From Liriodendron chinense (lineage: Eukaryota; Streptophyta; Magnoliopsida; Magnoliales; Magnoliaceae): 64,000 bases of DNA. This document shows positions 43,313 to 55,078 of this stretch, one piece after another. Position 1 is the first letter of the stretch, and every line of letters begins with the position of its first letter. Under the pieces are notes generated by a model. The model did not search any database. It worked only from the letters and a program-made list of their open reading frames with translations, and was not told the origin of the DNA. The translations under genes and the position numbers were made by a program. The DNA is taken from NCBI GenBank assembly GCA_003013855.2, contig ML058392.1, positions 3,265,529-3,329,528 on the forward strand. Direction: 5' to 3'.

Positions 43313-44869
43313 TGTTCGCTTCCCCAAGTGTAGGGTTGCGATGTAGTAATAAACTCGGTAAGACCGAGGTCGATCCACAGGGACTATGTAGGATCTCACA
43401 AATTCATCCACAAGTGTCTATTGAAGTCTACTAATCAGATTGTTGTATAAAGTTGATGCGAGTAACAAAAGATGAATTAAATCGAGAGTAATTAATTATA
43501 AGAGAGTACTAGGGTTTCAAGGATCCACTTGTAGCAATCCTTGATGTTCAATCCGCTGTGGTTTCTTATTCTCTCAACTAGAATCGACATTCCTGTCCGT
43601 CCAGTCGGATGATAAAACTGTTAAACCAACAGTCTGTAATATGTAAGTTCTATGCATAAGATTCACTCAGTCTAGGCTGAGCTAAGCATGCTCAATTGCA
43701 TAGGTCATTCCCCTTTCCTATAGGTCCAGTTCTCAATCATAACCATCCCCAAGTCCTCTCACAAGACAAAGATAGATTAGGATCTGAACTAGATTCAAAT
43801 CACCAGCACAGTCCTTACATATTCCAGAAAATCAACTAAAATAGAACTTTGGCCTGAAGTCCCTTTATGAAGAGCTTAGTACTAGAGCGCACTCCGATTC
43901 CTCGGATCATACAGGTCTATACCGTTGCAAACAAATTAAGAAGATAAGTAATTCATCCAAACATCCATGAGTCATCACAAGACTAAGAAAAATTACTTAA
44001 AAACTTGTATAAACTTCAAACCTTAGTTCATAATCATAAATTCCAAACTAAAACCACTTAACTACGAATTAAAACATCTTGGATTCACTACAAGCTTCAC
44101 CTCTTAGCCCTAGCTAAGAGGTTTAGCTGCTCATGATCCAAGGAAACATGAAACAACTACAAAAAGCATGAAAACAGCAAAGCAAACCAGAAGGAGTTGT
44201 GAAACTCCAATCTTCACTTCCACAGCCTCCAACCTCGCTTGAGCCCTTCTAGGATGCCCTAGGAACAATCCCTAGGTGTCTATTTATAGTCTGGAGGCTC
44301 CACAACTTCGGAAGAATCGAGAAAGTGCGTAACACTTACGCAGCGCAGAGAAAATCGGGATGAATTTAGAAGTTTCTATCTCCTTTCGCACAGCCGACCG
44401 GTCACGACCGGTCGGCTTCAAAATATAGTCATTCCAGCAAGCATGGCCGACCGGTCATGACCGGTCGGCCTCATTCGATCATCAGTCCAGCAAGCACCCC
44501 CGAGCGGTCATGACCGGTCGGATGTTTTTGTCCATATTACAGCAGTAATGACCGACCGGTCATGACCGGTCGGTCCTTTTCATTGAGGTCCAGCAGCCTT
44601 GTCCGACCGGTCATGACCGGTCGGACGTGATCCTACACCTCTCCTCATGCATGGCTGACCGGTCGCTTATCGGTCAGGCTTCTCTTTCTTCATTCTTTCT
44701 TTCTATAGTCTTCAATACTTGTAAGGGGCCTCATTTAGCTTTCAAATGGTGGACTCTCCATCTTGTTCCTACAATCACACATCATATATTAAGTTGGTCC
44801 TTTAACATGTATATCATGCATAATGAATGATGAATTGGGGTTAGAATATGCACAATTATGAGCTCAACA
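43313..44869 (-). mobile_element. Solo LTR of the element B family inside element C
   Basis: A 1557-bp LTR with the B-family ends (TGTTCGCTTCCCC ... GAGCTCAACA) and no internal region. The flanks are AATAC (43308-43312) and TATAC (44870-44874), a 4/5 match read as a mutated target duplication. TATA box on the minus strand at 44281-44290; palindrome array at 44394-44678. Confidence 0.92.
44394..44678. repeat. 52-bp palindrome-bearing tandem array, solo B LTR
   Basis: Six units starting at 44394, 44447, 44500, 44552, 44603 and 44655. Each has GACCGGTC-NN-GACCGGTC (first and last slightly degenerate) followed by a spacer that often ends in TCCAGCA. Confidence 0.93.
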
Positions 44870-45406
44870 TATACTATGGGCCCCGAGCACTAAATCCCAA
44901 TCGTATTTGAGCGTTGAGTGAGATAGCCAGCAAACGGCATCGAATTTGGCTGAGAATCAAGCCAGATATGCCACTTTTTCACCGAAGGCAAGTGCTTGGG
45001 GCCAAAATTCCATTATTTCACTAAGTGGTGGAACCACATGCGCCCAAGGAGATGCCCCAAGCGCATGTGGCCTCTCACATGCGCCTAATGCATCTACAAC
45101 ATGCGCGTGGGTATGAGCACATGCGCCCACTCCAAGAAGCACTACACATGTGCCTGGAACTAATGGCATGCGCTTGGAGCAAGATCCCATATGCCCATTA
45201 TCAGTTGGAGGGGCACATGCGCCCATGGGAAGAGCACATGCGCCTACTCCCTCATGAGAAGTTCTCTCACCTCTTAGAATTTTGGTTTTCTCGATTCCAG
45301 AATGACCAAATGACTCAGTGAGTCCGGTATTTATACTTGAGCCTGTGGACCGGTGCACCGCACTGGCCAGACATAAGCATCCATCGCAGCGCACCGGGGG
45401 GGCACT
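44870..45406 (+). other. 3' end of element C internal region with polypurine tract
   Basis: Contains an additional ACATGCGC cluster (45030-45245), outside the LTR but of the same motif, and the polypurine tract ACCGGGGGGGCACT at 45393-45406 directly before the 3' LTR. No coding content. Confidence 0.75.
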
Positions 45407-48400
45407 TGTTGGGGCTCAAATTTGTACCCATTATAAAATGGTATTCAACGGTCCATCTACGATGATTCGGACTGATTTCAAGATCCGAAATACTCGAAAA
45501 ATGCCAGTGCCGCCCTAACATGCGCAATCGTGACTGAAACCTACGAATGCTATTTCGGGGTGGAATCGGACATGCGAATTACCGCCAAATGATCCAGAAC
45601 GCCCTAAAACCCTTAACCTGCATATCTTTACCAGCGCGCTTCCAAATGCATTTTTTGCCCTGACTTATCCGACTATAAGGGCCTAAAAGCCTACAAGTAC
45701 CATTTCAGGCTAGAATCAGACATGTGGATTACCGCCAAATGATCCGGAATGCCCGGAAAACCTTAAGTAGCAAGTTTGAAGTCATTACGTGCATATTTCC
45801 ACATGCATTTGTTCACTCTCTCTCCACATGCATTTGTTCACTCTCTCTCCACATGCGAATGTCTTAAGGAAATATGCATTCACTCTCTCACCACATGCGC
45901 ATGAGAGCTCTCTCTCTCCCTTTTCAATATTCTAAAATTACAAAAATCATGAAAATGTGCTAAGTGGGGCCACATGCGGCCAACATAGAGGCCACATGTG
46001 CCCATACCAGTGGCACATGCGCCCATGACATGCCACATGCGCCGGGGGCATGGGTAAATGCGCATGACTCGTCTCTCCAGAATATTTCCATGCGTATAAT
46101 CCCCACATGTGCATGACTCGTCTCTCCAGAATATTTCCATGCGCATAATCCCCACATGCGCATGACTCGTCTCTCCAGAATATTTCCATGCGCATGCCCT
46201 CCATTTTGCAAACCACATGCGCCCGGTACCCGAGTAGCTACCCGATTAAGTGCTATAAATACCCCACTCACTTGTTGAGAAGGAGAGAGGCTTCATTATC
46301 TGGAAGGGATCGGGAGAGCAAGGTAAAATCCTTGTCGGAATCCTCAGTAGACTATCCACATGCGCCCACACCTCGCCGGATGCCACAACCGGAAAGGGAT
46401 TTCTCCCACCGGAGTTGCAATAAGAGGAAGAGAAGCAACATGCGCCCATCCTTTTGTTGGAAGCAAATGGGAAATTTCCCAAGTCCTTGAAGGACATGCG
46501 CCCATAGTGCCATCTTTCTCTTCACTCCCTCATGCCACATGCGCTTAAGTGCGCCCAAGGGAGAGGCCACATGCGCTCAGTGCGCTCAATGGAGAGGCCA
46601 CATGCGCTCAGTGCGCTCGATGGAGAAGCCACATGCGCATAAGTGCGCCCAAGGCACAGGCACATGCGCTCACCTCCCTTCCATTTCCTCTTTCTCCTCA
46701 CTTTTCTCCCACATGCGCTTGAGGAAGAGTCACATGCGCCCAAACCAACCCAACCTCCCATGCGCCTGGACGCTGATGGGGAGGTGGGGCCTTCCATGAT
46801 GTGGCCCGCCTTCGACGTGGCCCGCCTTCCGATCGCGTCAGCACTCCTAGACACACATCAATGTCCTCTATCTATCCCCCGGACCGGATTCACCAACGGT
46901 CGATGTTAAGTGGGCTAAATCAGCAATTTGATCAAAATGGCCAACACTTAGCCAATATTGCAAACCTCAAAAATCCTTCCGAAAGAGCCGGAAATGGCCG
47001 AAAGCGAGAGGAATCGTGCGGAATTTGACCGAAACCGAGAGGGAGACTTCTCTCCGCCATAACATGATATACCATAATCATGCATTACAATGAGATTACC
47101 TGATCTCAGGATCTCCGAGAAACCTTGATCAGACCATAAACAGGTCCACTACTTAGTCATTTTTAGCCCTGGGAAGTGTCCTGTTGGCTCAGAAATCGAC
47201 TTACACTAAACAAATTGAAATGCGATCGCACTGTGACTCTCGTGGACATAATCCGCCTCTATCCAAAGACGATCGTGATAGGTATTCACCAAATCCTCCG
47301 ATCAGATCGTAAACAGGCCCTGGGAAGTGCCCTGACGGCCCGAAAATCTACTAATGCCAAATGAAATCAATCGCGATTTCAAAGACGCAAGGGCAAAATA
47401 TCAATGACACAAAGATATATATGAAGCAGATTAATCAAATTAAATGCATAATTTTTCTGATACACTGAGCATCTAGCATGAATGCGATCTTCACTTGAGC
47501 ATACATAAAGCATAGTTACTTTGTACTGTACTCATTTGCATCCATTGCATGAATTTATTTCATCTCGGATCGAGTTACGAAACTAAATCGAAGGGGACTA
47601 TGGTTATCATCGAAAACCATAATGAAAGAGTTCTAAACGTCTGAAATACTTCATCATTAAGACCAGTTGATGTGCGCCCTGTCCAAAGGCGGGATCCGTC
47701 AGTTGAGTGGCTAAGGGAATGAGTGCCCTCTAGTAAGTCACCCGTCCAGCTGAGATGGTCACTGGCCCTGGTTGCAGTAAGTGGACGCCGTGGAGTGTAT
47801 TTCTGAAAGTCATATCGTCCATAGAGACGCGTCATGACACTGAGATATATGACTCGGTCGAAACCCTGTTTGCACAAAGACCCCATGGAGTGCCCTCTCG
47901 TAAGTCACCCGTCCAGCTGAGACGGTCACTGGCCCTGGTTGCAGTAAGTGGACGTCGTGGAGTGTATTTCTGAAAGTCATATCGTCCATAGAGACGCGTC
48001 ATGACACTGAGATATACGACTCGGTCGAAACCCTGTTTGCACAAAGACCCCATGGAGTGCCCTCCAGTAAGTCACCCGTCCAGCTGAGACGGTCACTGGC
48101 CCTGGTTGCAGTAAGTGGACGCCGTGGAGTGTATTTCTGAAAGTCATATCGTCCATAGAGACGCGTCATGACACTGAGATATACGACTCGGTCGAAACCC
48201 TGTTTGCACAAAGACTCCATGGAGTGCCCTCCAGTAAGTCACCCGTCCAGCTGAGACGGTCACTGGCCCTGGTTGCAGTAAGTGGACGCCGTGGAGTGTA
48301 TTTCTGAAAGTCATATCGTCCATAGAGACGCGTCATGACACTGAGATATACGACTCGGTCGAAACCCTGTTTGCACAAAGACCCCATGGAGTGCCTTCCA

Positions 48401-49136
48401 GTAAGTCACCCGTCCTAGCAGAGACGGTCACTTGGCCCTGGTTGCACTAAACGGAAATCGTAAAGTGTATCCCTGAAAGTCATATCGTCCATAGTGACGC
48501 GTCATGACACTGAGATATACGATTCGGTTAAAATCCTGGTTGCTACTCAAGTAGGAACGCCCGAAGATTATGGGACCAACATCTAACTGATCTTAACGGT
48601 GAAGTATTCCATAATAAATCCTAGACTTGGTCTCGGCGACCATGAACTCGAGACTATAATCCCTGACGATTTAAACTACTTGTTCGATCTATCCGAGTTT
48701 TATCCCTTTGATATTCCATCTATTGTATAACTGAAATTCATAGTGGAATCTTGTCGCTTTGTGCCGTGGTTTTCTCCCGTAAGGGTTTCCACGTAAAAAT
48801 CTCTGTGTGGTCTATGCTGTGCTTTATTTATATTTATGCTCCTTTAATGCTTTATTTAATTCATTTATGATACATGCATGCATTTACTTTTGCCTTTTAA
48901 TCAAGGGTGATCATCCGTTGATGTAATTAAGGGTTCGTGACCAGTTCACAGCCCGGAATGTAAAAGATCTCGGAATCTCTGGAATAAAATTCACCTCGCG
49001 ATATATCTCTCTCGTGTACACCTTGTGATTGCGTATGATTGTCTATGAATGTCTCTATACTCAGAATTCCCTCAAAATAATGAAACACAGGAAAAAGAAT
49101 GTTGACGAGCAGTTTCGATTTTTCTAAGCTCTAACA
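45407..49136 (+). repeat. 3' LTR of element C (3730 bp)
   Basis: Same structure as the left LTR: ACATGCGC cluster 45850-46770, 49-bp triplicate at 46067, 46116 and 46165, TATA box 46253-46261, 167-bp array 47721-48545. No gene is supported. Confidence 0.92.
47721..48545. repeat. 167-bp tandem repeat, five copies, right LTR of C
   Basis: GAGTGCCCTC-type starts at 47721, 47888, 48055, 48222 and 48389. The fifth copy is diverged (AGTAAGTC-ACCCGTCCTAGCAGAG). Copy number equals that of the left LTR. Confidence 0.97.
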
Positions 49137-49141
49137 CCCAT

Positions 49142-49625
49142 GAAAATCGTGTAATGTGTACTAGGTGTAAAAGTGTTCAGATTTTCTATCAATCACAGAA
49201 TTAGGGGAATTCTCATATGAAACCATTATGCCAAGAGAAGATCAAGATTTACAACCTCATACACTTCATATCCCCTCCTCTTATGCTCATATCATCTTGA
49301 ATGCATAGAACCAAAATTTTCCAAAAGAGTTTTGAATTTTAGAGAAATTGAAAATTTTCTACATTTTTGCTCGAAATGTTACAAAACACTGGATTCATCC
49401 AAGTGATTCGACACCCCCCAACCAAATCTTGCATTGTCCTCAATGTAAAAGATGTGTAATAAGCAAAACATGAGAGCAATTTGAAAATAAAAGGGAGTGA
49501 GAAACGATAGTACCTGAGAGAGTGAAAAGTGGAATTCTTCCTCCTTCTAACAAACCTAAGCGAAAGCAAACAAAAGCAACAAAATCCTAATCCTAACTAC
49601 TCTATACCTCCATCAGACTAGGAGA
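49142..49625 (-). other. 3' non-coding region of element B, right part
   Basis: Continues 30480 after element C. The second polypurine-like motif GGTTGGGGGGTG (minus strand) is at 49412-49423, next to GAGGACAATGCAAG, as in element A. No coding content. Confidence 0.75.
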
Positions 49626-50666
49626 TCAATCATCCTTGTAGACAGGATCAGTCAGAGGTATGGACATACCTTCTGAAGGAAATTTCTCAAAGAACGACTT
49701 TAATCGTAGACCATTTACCTTAAAAATGTTGTTGTTCCTTGGATTTAACAGCTCGACAGTCCCATATAAATAGACAGTTTGCACAATGTAGGGACCGGTC
49801 CATCGAGATCTCAATTTTTCCGAAAATAGATGTAGGCGAGAATTATACATGAGGACTTTTTGATTGATCGTGAATGTCTTGCGAAGAATATTCTTATCAT
49901 GGAATATCTTCGTCTTGTCCTTGTAAATTCTCGCATTCTCATATGCTTCGTTCCGGATTTCTGTAAGTTCATTCAATTGTAGTTTGCGCAACGAGCTTGC
50001 CTTGTCAGAATTGAAATTCATCTTCTTAATTGCCCAATATGCCCTATGTTCCAACTCCACAGGCAAGTGACAAGCCTTCCCATAGACAAGTCTATAGGGA
50101 GACATTCCAATAGGGGTCTTAAAAGTAGTACGATAGGCCCAAAGCGTATCGGTAAGCCGAAGCGACCAATCCTTGCGATCGGGGTTCACCGTTTTCTCCA
50201 AAATGTGTTTAATCTCCCTATTGGATATCTCAGCTTGCCCACTCGTTTGTGGGTGATAGGGAGTGCTCACTTTATGTGTGACACCATATTTCTTCATTAG
50301 GGTTTCAAATGGGCGGTTACAAAAGTGAGACCCTCCATCACTGATGATGACTCGAGGTGTACCAAATTGGGAAAGAATATTCTCTTTTAAGAAGTGAATG
50401 ACCGTTTTATGGTCATTATTCCGGCAAAGGGTAGCCTCGACCCATTTGGAAACATAATCAACGGCAAGCAAGATGTATGTGTTTCCAAAAGAAGATGGGA
50501 ATGGACCCATGAAATCGATGCCCCAACAATAAAAAATTTCGATTATTAAGATGGGATTGAGTGGCATCATATTTCTATAGGAGATTCCTCCCAATTTCTG
50601 ACAAGGTTCACATCTTTTGCAAAACTCATGTGTGTCTTTAAACACGGTGGGCCAATAAAACCCACA
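49626..50666 (-). pseudogene. int: Integrase of element B
   Basis: Zinc-binding Cys pair in FCKRCEPCQK (its His pair, CHSQACGGHFSAKKT, lies upstream of a stop at 50667-50669). The catalytic core has WGIDFMGPFP, VIISDGGSHF and GQAEISNREIKHIL, giving the three acidic residues Asp, Asp and Glu. The C-terminal domain has FTINQKVLMYNSRLHLF and LRSRWTGPYIVQTV, ending FPSEGMSIPLTDPVYKDD. The core and C-terminus form one open frame of 339 codons; the upstream stop is CAA to TAA. This is the best preserved integrase in the window. Confidence 0.88.
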
Positions 50667-51470
50667 TTACAGAATTTTTGCTGTGGTCTTTTTAGCCGAA
50701 AAGTGGCCACCACATGCCTGAGAATGACAGAAGGAGATGATACTTTGTTGTTCATCATCTGGGACACATCTCCTTATGATTTGATCGGGACAATACTTGA
50801 ATAAGTATGGGTCATCCCATAGGAATTTTCGCACCTCAGTGAAGAATTTATCCTTATCTTGCTTTTTCCAATGTGTAGGAATTGTACCTGTAGCAAGATA
50901 GTTAGCAATGTCCGCATACCATGGCAATTGGGAAACAGCAAAAAGTTGTTCTTCAGGGAGCATGTCATTGATCGTGGTCATTTCAGGGGAATCAGTGAGG
51001 ACAAGTCGAGAGAGATGGTCAGCCACGACATTTTCTACTCCTTTCTTATCACGTATTTCTATATCAAATTCTTGGAGTAGAAGGATCCATCTTAACAACC
51101 GTGGTTTAGCATCCTTCTTAGAGAGAAGGTACTTCAACGCGGCATGGTCAGTGAATATGATGATCTTGGATCCAATCAAGTAGGACCTAAACTTGTCCAA
51201 GGTAAAAACTACGGCTAAAAGTTCTTTTTCAGTAGTAGTGTAGTTTGCTTGGGCTGAGTTTAGAGTTCTACTAGCATAGTAGATGACACATGGCTTTTTC
51301 TCTTTTCTTTAGCCTAGCACGGCCCCAATAGCATAGTCGCTAGCATCGCACATAATTTCAAAAGGAAGGCTCCAATCAGGTGGTTGCATTATGGGAGCAC
51401 ATGTCAACATACCTTTAAGGGTGGTAAAGGCCTTTTGACATTCTTCATTCCACTCGAATGAATTTTCCTT
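50667..51470 (-). pseudogene. RNase H and integrase N-terminus of element B
   Basis: RNase H text: VIYYASRTLNSAQANYTTTE, IIIFTDHAALKYLLSKKD and VENVVADHLSRL. A TAA at about 51309-51311 interrupts its N-terminal part and the frame ends at TAA 50667-50669, after the His-His half of the integrase zinc finger. Both stops replace CAA codons. Confidence 0.85.
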
Positions 51471-53426
51471 TTAAAGTAGGTTACATAAAGGACAAGAGAG
51501 TAAACTGAAGTCCTTTATGAACCTTTTGTAAAATCCTGCATGTCCCAAAAAGGACCGTACATCTCGTATGCTCTTGGGTGGTGGAAGGTTAGAGATAAGA
51601 TCAATTTTCGCTTTGTCCACCTCAATTCCATTTTGTGAAACGATGTGACCAAGTACAATTCCCTTTTGAACCATGAAGTGACACTTCTCCCAATTCAGCA
51701 CAAGGTTCTTCTCTTCACATATTTTCAGCACAGATTTCAAGTGCTCAAGGCACTCATCAAAGCTACAACCAAATACGAAAAAATCATCCATGAAGACTTC
51801 GAGAATTGTCCCCACCATGTCAGAAAAGATACTCATCATACAACGCTGAAAGGTGGTAGGGGCATTACATAGTCCAAACGGCATCCGCCGATAGGCGAAA
51901 GTGCCGAATGGACATGTGAATGTAGTCTTTTCTTGGTCTTCACGGGCAATCTCTATTTGGTTGTACCCTGAATAGCCATCAAGAAAGCAAAAGTGGGAAT
52001 GACCCGCCAACCGTTCTAAAATTTGATCAACAAACGGTAGGGGGAAGTGGTCTTTCCTCGTGACAGTGTTTAACTTCATGTATTCAATGCACATTCTCCA
52101 ATCGGTAGTGACTCTGGTTGGCATGAGTTCATTATTGGCATTGGCTACGATGGTTATTCCAGATTTCTTAGGCACCACTTGAGTTGGGCTCACCCATTGA
52201 CTATCGGATATTGGGTAAATAATACCCACATCCAATAGTTTCATCACTTCGGCCTTAACCACATCCTTCATGTTTGGATTTAGTCGTCTTTGTGGTTGCC
52301 GGGATGTCTTTGCATTCTCCTTAAGGTGTATGCGATGAGTACAAATCAGTGGGTCTATGCCTTTGAGATCCGCAATTGACCATCCAATGGCACTCTTGTG
52401 CTCTAATAGAGTGGCCATTAGCCTACTCTCTTGTTCCTCATCCAAGTGGGAAGAAATCACCACTGGATATGTCTCATCTCGACCTAAATAAACATATTTC
52501 AGCTCACTTGGTAATGGTTTTAGGTCGAGTGTTGGCGCCTTGATATTGGATGGGAGGGCCTTGTTCTCATTTACAAGCAAAGGCTCAAATAGGGCCCTCC
52601 ATCCTTTATTATCAAGCACCGGCATTGCATCTAGAATGGCATCCATCTCTTGTATTGTTTCATCATTTATCTCATGAGAATGGGCCACACATGCCTCCAA
52701 AGGGTTGGAAGATAATGACAAGGGGAATATATCTTCTACGAATGATTCAATCATGTTTTGTTCGTGGATATCATCATCAACCTCCCGTGGTTGTTTGCAT
52801 AAATCAAATATGTTAAGCTTAAGGGTCATATTTCTAAAGGACATTTGTACAAGTCCATTTTTACAATTGATAATTGCATTTGAAGTAGCTAGAAACGGTC
52901 GGCCAAGTATGACATGAATTTGAGCACGGGTGCCTATCACGGGATGTGTATCCAAGACAATAAAGTCTACTGGGTAGTAGAATTTATCAACTTGGACTAG
53001 AACATCCTCAATCATTCCTCTCGGTATATGAATGGATCTATCAGCAAGTTGGAGTGTGGTTTTGGTGGGTTTCAATTCACCTAACCCAAGTTGTTCGTAA
53101 ACAGAGTAAGGAATGAGGCTCACACTTGCCCCCAAATCGAGTAAGGCTTGTTTAATCCGGTAATCTCCTATGATGCATGAGATGATTGGACTACCCGGAT
53201 CTTTGTATTTTTGGGGCACCTCTTGTTTGATGATGGCGCTCAAATTCTCAGTCAAAAGTACTTTGTTGTGAACATTGTGTTTCCTTTTGACTGTACACAA
53301 TTCCTTTAGAAATTTGGCATAAGATGGTATTTGTTTTATGGCATCCAACAACGGGATGTTGATCTTCACCTGCTTGAAAACTTCTAAAAATTTTAAATTT
53401 TTATCTAAAGGTTTAGGTGAAATCAA
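51471..53426 (-). pseudogene. pol: Protease and reverse transcriptase of element B
   Basis: An open frame of 651 codons. It starts inside the gag-protease linker and shows IPSYAKFLKELCT, protease with ALLDLGASVSLIPYSVYEQL (Asp-Leu-Gly in place of Asp-Thr/Ser-Gly, common in Athila), an acidic linker with LEACVAHSHEINDE, and RT with FPLPFVDQILERLAGHSHFC, GYSGYNQIEIA, RRMPFGLCNAPTTFQ and the catalytic FMDD (plus strand about 51784-51795). It stops at TAA 51471-51473 at the RT-RNase H border, again CAA to TAA. The upstream stop at 53478 separates it from gag; an Athila polyprotein would read through. Confidence 0.9.
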
Positions 53427-53477
53427 CCTTTGTGGAAACGGGGCAACCGGCTTGTATTGCCTTTCCGGTTCTTTCTT

Positions 53478-55078
53478 TTATGAAGTGTTGTTTAAGCTAT
53501 CATCCTCTTTGAAAATTTCCGGATCCTTAGGCTTTGGGGCCTTCACCGGATTAGATTTGTCAATTTCTTTCCCACTTCTCAAAGTGGTGATAACTTGAAC
53601 ATGCTCCGTATGATGGGAGGATGAGCTTGCATCTTGTATCTCAAACTGGGTTCTTGGGTTAGGAAGAGGTTGGGCAGGAAGTGTGCCCTTCTCTCTAACA
53701 CTAAGATGAGATTCAACTCTAGCCATTGATGTTTTCAATTCATTGATGGCTTGAGTTAAATTTTGATTGAATTTTAATTGCTCTTGCATGAACCCATCTA
53801 TTTTTAGAGAATTTGTCTTGTTATACTCAGCTTGGACCGATACGAATGCACCAAACATCTCCTCTAGCGTCACTTTTGGAGTAATGACTAGAGATGGACC
53901 AAGTATAGGTTGAGCTTGAGGGATAGTGGTTGTATTCGCAGTGGGTCCGTTCCTCCAACTGAAGTTGGGGTGATTCTTCCAACTAGCATTAAACGTGTTT
54001 GAAGTTGGAGCACCAAATTGCCGTTGATAACTGTTTATGGCATTTGATTGTTCTTGTAAGATGTCCTAAACTGCTAAAATTCTAGGACAATCTTGTGTTG
54101 TATGTTGATTTCCGGCACAAATTCCATGAACAGGAGTTAATCGTCTCTCCTTTCCTCAATTCCATGGCTTCGACCTTTCTTGTGAGGCTAGCCACCCGTG
54201 TACTTATGCTATCCTCTTCCGATAAGACATACATTCCTCCTCTTTCCTTTAGTTGGCCAGTCTTGGAATTTGTTGGTTTCGATGTATCCCAAGACTGTGT
54301 ATTCTCAGCCAATTCTTCCAAATAATCCCATGCTTCATCAGCCTCCTTATTCATGAACTCCCCATTACACATCATCTTTACAAATTGGCGCATGGGTGAA
54401 GTCAGTCCTTCATAGAAAAAGCTTATAACCCGCCAAATTTCGTAGCCATGATGTGAGCATGCATTTAATAAGTCCTTAAACCTCTCCCAACATTGGAAGA
54501 AGGTTTCATCTTCCTTTTGGGTAAAGTTCATGATAAGGCGCTTCAACATGTTTGTTTTGTGAGTAGGGAAGAATTTTTTTATGAATTCCCTATGCATATC
54601 AGTCCATGCACCAATTGATCTTGGCCTTAATGCATGAAGCCAACCCTTTGCTTTATCTTTAAGAGTAAAAGGGAAAAATTTAAGTCTCACCACATCATCC
54701 GTCACATTAGTAAAGTGCATGGTAATTATTACCTCATCAAACTCCTTAAGGTGTTGATAAGCACTTTCACTGTCTAATCCATGGAATTTAGGGAGAAGTT
54801 GGATCACTCCCGATTTTAAATCCACATCCCCTGCATTTTGTGGAAATTATGCATGAGGGAGTACTCGCTTTTGCTGGTTGTAAGAAGTCACGTAGAGTTC
54901 TTGGTCGGGGAACATTCTCAACCACATTCTCCCCCGTTTCAGTTTGGTTTTGGCCTAGATTAGGATTGGCCATTGGATTAGGTTGATTCACAGCTATACT
55001 TTCAAACAAAATTGGAGAGTTTAGATGTCTCCTAGCGCGTGTCTCTCTGTCAATTCCTTCTACTATCCCCCCCTTCAC
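53478..55078 (-). pseudogene. gag: Gag of element B
   Basis: Begins near ATG 55078 (MKGGIVEGIDRETRARR, then RPRTLRDFLQP). A frameshift near 54830 leads to the capsid text LLPKFHGLDSESAYQHLKEF, KFFPTHKTNMLKRLIMNFTQ and GYEIWRVISFFYEGL. A second frameshift near 54150 precedes a zinc-knuckle remnant (CAGNQHTTQDC, first Cys missing) and a TAG near 54067. The last open part (53478-53873) has VTLEEMFGAFVSVQAEY and ITTLRSGKEID. It is followed without a gap by protease, so gag and pol formed one long frame. Confidence 0.85.

Larger units (their letters stand above)
30481..49136 (+). mobile_element. Element C: large non-autonomous Tat-like LTR retrotransposon carrying an antisense PMD gene
   Basis: LTRs of 3745 bp (30481-34225) and 3730 bp (45407-49136), target duplication CCCAT, primer site at 34229-34246, polypurine tract at 45393-45406. 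In the plus direction only a gag is recognisable (34512-37304); I see no protease, RT, RNase H or integrase anywhere between the LTRs. The antisense strand holds a PMD-type gene (38697-42945). A solo B-family LTR (43313-44869) is a later insertion. The LTRs are very similar to each other, so this is a fairly young insertion. Confidence 0.9.

Noticed and set aside
28277..43420. Treating 28277-29829 and 43313-44869 as the two LTRs of one element
   Set aside because: The flanking 5-mers do not match each other; each matches a different partner (TATGG at 57243; AATAC/TATAC around 43313-44869).
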